From assembly GCA_022180565.1 (NCBI GenBank), contig BQML01000003.1:1-44096 (forward strand): a DNA stretch of 44,096 nucleotides, in the 5' to 3' direction. Below, piece after piece: positions 41,303-44,096 of the stretch. Every line of letters begins with the position of its first letter. Position 1 is the stretch's first letter. This stretch comes from Bacteroidia bacterium. Its GTDB lineage: Bacteria > Bacteroidota > Ignavibacteria > UBA10030. The notes under the pieces were generated by a model, which had not been told where the DNA came from, did not search any database, and saw only the letters and a list, made by a program, of their open reading frames with translations. Position numbers and translations under genes: made by a program.

Positions 41303-44096
41303 AGGACTTTGTGAAGAGAGCGAACATCGTCGGTCATCCGTATAATGCATCGGACTCTTTGTTCCTGGAGGGTGTGCGCCCCCTGCTGGAAACGAGGGAT
41401 CAGCTTATTTGGTCGGTGGACTGCAATCTCCGATTAGTCGTCATGAACCAAGGTTTTCAGGCCGTCGTCGAACGGGCGACCGGCAAAAAGCCACGGAGGG
41501 GAATGTCGTACGCCGACGTTTTCCCCGAGGTTGAAGCCTCGTTCTGGAACCTTCATTCGCGTCGGGGGCTGAAAGGGGAGAGGTTCTCCCTGGAGGTACC
41601 GTTCGTTCTCGGCGATGATACTGTGTACTTCAAAGTGTTCTTTGCTCCTCAGAAACTGGAGGGAGTCACGACTGGTGTGACCATGTGGGCTGTGGACGTC
41701 ACGGAAATCCGAAAACAATCCGCTCTGACGGAACGAATTGCTCGTGATCTTGGCGAGCGGGTCAAGGAACTTCAGCTCTTGCATGAAGTCTCTCGACTGC
41801 TGCAGACACGCGAGAAAAATACGGGAGAGGTTCTGGATGTCCTCGTTAACAGAATTCCAAAGGCTTTCCTTCACGCCGATGTTGCGGAGGCGAGGATTGT
41901 TTTCGGTGGAGAATGTTGGGTGACCCCGGGATTTGCCGAGGGACGACAGAGTTTGAAGAAGGATTTCCTTACGTCCGATGGGACACGGGGATGTGTGGAA
42001 GTGATGTACCGTGAATTGTGCCCCGACCAGCAGATCGGTCCGTTTCTTGATGAAGAAGTTGATCTCATCGGTTCGGTTGCCGAGATGGTGAGGTCGTTTC
42101 TTGATCGCAGGAATGCAGAACTGGAGCTGGTCAGAACCAATGAGTGGTTCAGGGCGATTTTTGAGGCATCGCGGGACGGAATAGTGGTGGAGCATGAAGA
42201 GAAGATCGTCTTTGCGAACACGGCGGCGGCGAAGTTGTACGGGTATGCTGGGCCGGAGGAGTTGATCGGGAATCACGTTTCTCTTCTTCAATCGGAAGGC
42301 GACAATGGAAGACTCCTGGAATTCGGTCGTCTGCGGAGGGAAGGTAAGCCGGCGCCGGTACTCTATGAGTTTAAGGGAAAGTGCAAGGATGGAACGTCTA
42401 TCGACCTGGAAGCATCGGTCTCCACGTCGGTGATCGATGGGAAGATGTACATCATCGCCCTGGAGAGAGACGTGAGGGAGCGTAAAGCGGCCGAGCGGGC
42501 CCTTGAAGACAGCGAAGAACAGTATAGGCGCTTTTTCGAGGACGATCTGTCCGGCAACTTCATCTCTACACCCAACGGGCGCCTGATAGCGTGTAATCCC
42601 GTTTTCCTCCGAATCTTCGGATTCTCCTCCCTGGAGGAGGCGCTGGATACGGACCTGAGAACGCTTTATCGGGAAGAGGGTGAACGCGAGGAATATCTGA
42701 AGCGTCTGACAAAAGAAAAGCGGCTGGAGGAAGTAGCGCGAAGGATGAGGCGAAAGGATGGAAAAGAGATAGAAACCGTTTCGAATATTGCCGGGGAGTT
42801 CGATGAGAACGGAAAGCTCCTCGTCATCAAAGGGTCCATTCTGGACGTAACCGCACAGAAGGAAGCCCGTCGAAGGCTCGAGGAACAGGCGGCGATTCTC
42901 GATATCACCCGGGACGCCATCATGGTCCGAAGATTTGACAATACGATTACTCTTTGGAGTAAGGCGGCCGAGCGGCTCTATGGCTGGTCGCATGCGGACG
43001 TTGTCGGAAGGAAAATCACAGAACTTTTCCCCGAACATTCGCCTGTGTTTCAAGAGGCCATGCGGGAGGTCCTGGAGAAGGAGGAGTGGAACGGCGAATA
43101 TGAGCGTGCAGGGAAAACCGGCAAGACGTTGATTCTCGAGTCCCGATGGACATTGATCCGGGGAAAGGACGGGGAACCGGACTCGATTCTTGTTGTGGAG
43201 ACGGATGTGACGGGACAGCGCGCTTTTCAGAAGCAAGCCGTCCGGGCGCAGAGGCTGGAGAGTCTTGGTACCCTTGCCGGAGGAATCGCTCATGATCTGA
43301 ACAATGTTCTGGGCCCGGTCCTCATGGTGACGGAGATTCTCAAAAAGCACACCCAGGATGCGTCTCTCCTCAAATTGTTAGAATCCATGCACAACAGCGT
43401 TCAGCGGGGGGCAGAAATGGTCAAGCAGGTCCTTGCTTTTGCCCGCGGGATGGAGGGCAAACGACTAACGGTGCAGGTAAAGCATATTGTTCAGGAAATT
43501 GTTACGTTTGTATCCGAGACGTTCCCTAAGTCCATCGAGATCCGCCGGGATATTCAAAAGGACGTTCCTCCGGTTCTCGGCGATCCGACGCAAATTCACC
43601 AGGTGATTCTCAATCTGGCGGTGAATGCCAGGGACGCGATGCCGGAGGGGGGAACCCTGACCATTCGGCTTGAGAAGACCGAGGTTGACGAGCATTACAG
43701 AACGATGAATCCCGGAGTTTCCCCCGGGACTTACGTTGTGCTTTCGGTCAAGGATACCGGAGTGGGAATAGCTCCCAATGTTCTCGAACACATCTTCGAA
43801 CCGTTTTTCACCACGAAGCCTCAGGGACAGGGAACGGGTTTGGGTCTTTCTACAGCCATGGGGATTGTCCGGAGTCACGGAGGGTATATTGACGTGGACA
43901 GTCAACAAGGCATGGGGAGTGAATGCAGGGTGTACCTGCCCGCGTCGTCCGGCAGTGAAGAGACGGGCAGCAAGGAGGACGGACATCCGGAAAGAGGAGA
44001 GGGGGAAACAATTCTTCTTGTTGAGGATGAAGTCACGATTCTTCATGCTTCTAAAATGATTACTGAAGCGGGAGGGTACGAGGTTTGCACGCCGAA
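41299..44096 (+). CDS. Multi-PAS hybrid sensor histidine kinase, 3' end cut off by window
   Basis: The frame from the ATG at 41299 stays open for 932 codons to the window end. Order: PAS (about 30-140), a GAF-like part (about 150-270), three PAS domains (about 280-395, 400-520 and 530-640), HisKA with His665 (LAGGIAHDLNNVLG), HATPase (about 770-890; LNLAVNARDAMPEGG, DTGVGI, FEPFFTTK, GTGLGLS) and the beginning of a receiver domain at about 904 (ILLVEDE), truncated. There is no membrane segment, so it is cytoplasmic. The kinase type (AHDxNN) belongs to the soluble hybrid kinases common in deltaproteobacteria and FCB bacteria. It is translationally coupled to the multi-PAS protein before it. 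An open minus-strand frame across the gene is a shadow. Confidence 0.9.
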   Translation, partial: MKDFVKRANIVGHPYNASDSLFLEGVRPLLETRDQLIWSVDCNLRLVVMNQGFQAVVERATGKKPRRGMSYADVFPEVEASFWNLHSRRGLKGERFSLEVPFVLGDDTVYFKVFFAPQKLEGVTTGVTMWAVDVTEIRKQSALTERIARDLGERVKELQLLHEVSRLLQTREKNTGEVLDVLVNRIPKAFLHADVAEARIVFGGECWVTPGFAEGRQSLKKDFLTSDGTRGCVEVMYRELCPDQQIGPFLDEEVDLIGSVAEMVRSFLDRRNAELELVRTNEWFRAIFEASRDGIVVEHEEKIVFANTAAAKLYGYAGPEELIGNHVSLLQSEGDNGRLLEFGRLRREGKPAPVLYEFKGKCKDGTSIDLEASVSTSVIDGKMYIIALERDVRERKAAERALEDSEEQYRRFFEDDLSGNFISTPNGRLIACNPVFLRIFGFSSLEEALDTDLRTLYREEGEREEYLKRLTKEKRLEEVARRMRRKDGKEIETVSNIAGEFDENGKLLVIKGSILDVTAQKEARRRLEEQAAILDITRDAIMVRRFDNTITLWSKAAERLYGWSHADVVGRKITELFPEHSPVFQEAMREVLEKEEWNGEYERAGKTGKTLILESRWTLIRGKDGEPDSILVVETDVTGQRAFQKQAVRAQRLESLGTLAGGIAHDLNNVLGPVLMVTEILKKHTQDASLLKLLESMHNSVQRGAEMVKQVLAFARGMEGKRLTVQVKHIVQEIVTFVSETFPKSIEIRRDIQKDVPPVLGDPTQIHQVILNLAVNARDAMPEGGTLTIRLEKTEVDEHYRTMNPGVSPGTYVVLSVKDTGVGIAPNVLEHIFEPFFTTKPQGQGTGLGLSTAMGIVRSHGGYIDVDSQQGMGSECRVYLPASSGSEETGSKEDGHPERGEGETILLVEDEVTILHASKMITEAGGYEVCTP

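Noticed and set aside
41434..43350. Long minus-strand open frame (638 codons) in the right end
   Set aside because: It lies opposite the PAS-histidine kinase frame starting at 41299, which shows clear domains; the antisense product has none.

Overview
The window looks like chromosomal DNA of a moderately GC-rich diderm of the FCB group, most like Ignavibacteria/Chlorobi-type or other deep Bacteroidota lineages. The evidence is a SusC/SusD/SusE set, two TonB-dependent receptors with carboxypeptidase-like N-terminal domains, and a C-terminal type IX secretion (T9SS) sorting domain with the NYPNPFNPST signature common in that group. I see no phage, plasmid, IS element or CRISPR array.

Layout. 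Positions 1-51 hold the first 17 codons of a TetR-like regulator on the minus strand, followed by an intergenic stretch with palindromes, hairpins and a + strand terminator (to 563). 662-2179 carry three minus-strand genes: a single-cluster ferredoxin, an integral membrane protein and a DUF1858 redox-disulfide protein. 2375-6608 carry an SDR sugar-nucleotide-epimerase/threonine-dehydrogenase-like enzyme, a lipoprotein with a duplicated domain, and a small TonB-dependent receptor. tRNA-His and tRNA-Glu follow, separated by three 51-bp tandem repeats.

The centre (7241-29185) is a large alpha-glucan utilisation locus. A SusB-type GH97 glucosidase on + faces a co-directional minus-strand run: LacI regulator, SusA-like GH13 amylase, SusC, SusD, SusE, T9SS-exported GH13 amylase, MalE-like lipoprotein, MalF, MalG, GH13 lipoprotein with a GH2-like sugar-binding domain, GH57 4-alpha-glucanotransferase and MalK. 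The gene order suggests one trans-envelope route: surface cleavage by the T9SS amylase, outer-membrane capture and import by SusCDE, periplasmic trimming by GH13 and GH97 enzymes, inner-membrane uptake by MalEFGK, and cytoplasmic disproportionation by the GH57 enzyme. The combination of a Bacteroidetes Sus system with a complete maltodextrin ABC importer in one run is the most notable feature. A perfect 14-bp LacI-type palindrome sits at the likely start of transcription of this run.

Upstream on the same strand (29485-36418) lie a GH92 alpha-mannosidase, a DUF885 protein and an M28 glutamate-carboxypeptidase-like peptidase, plausibly a glycoprotein-degrading cassette. From 36580 to the right edge there is a + strand signalling cluster: a REC-PAS-histidine kinase overlapping a NarL-type regulator, a stand-alone CheY-like receiver whose ribosome binding site lies in a strong hairpin, a membrane multi-PAS protein without a kinase domain, and a multi-PAS hybrid histidine kinase cut off by the window end.
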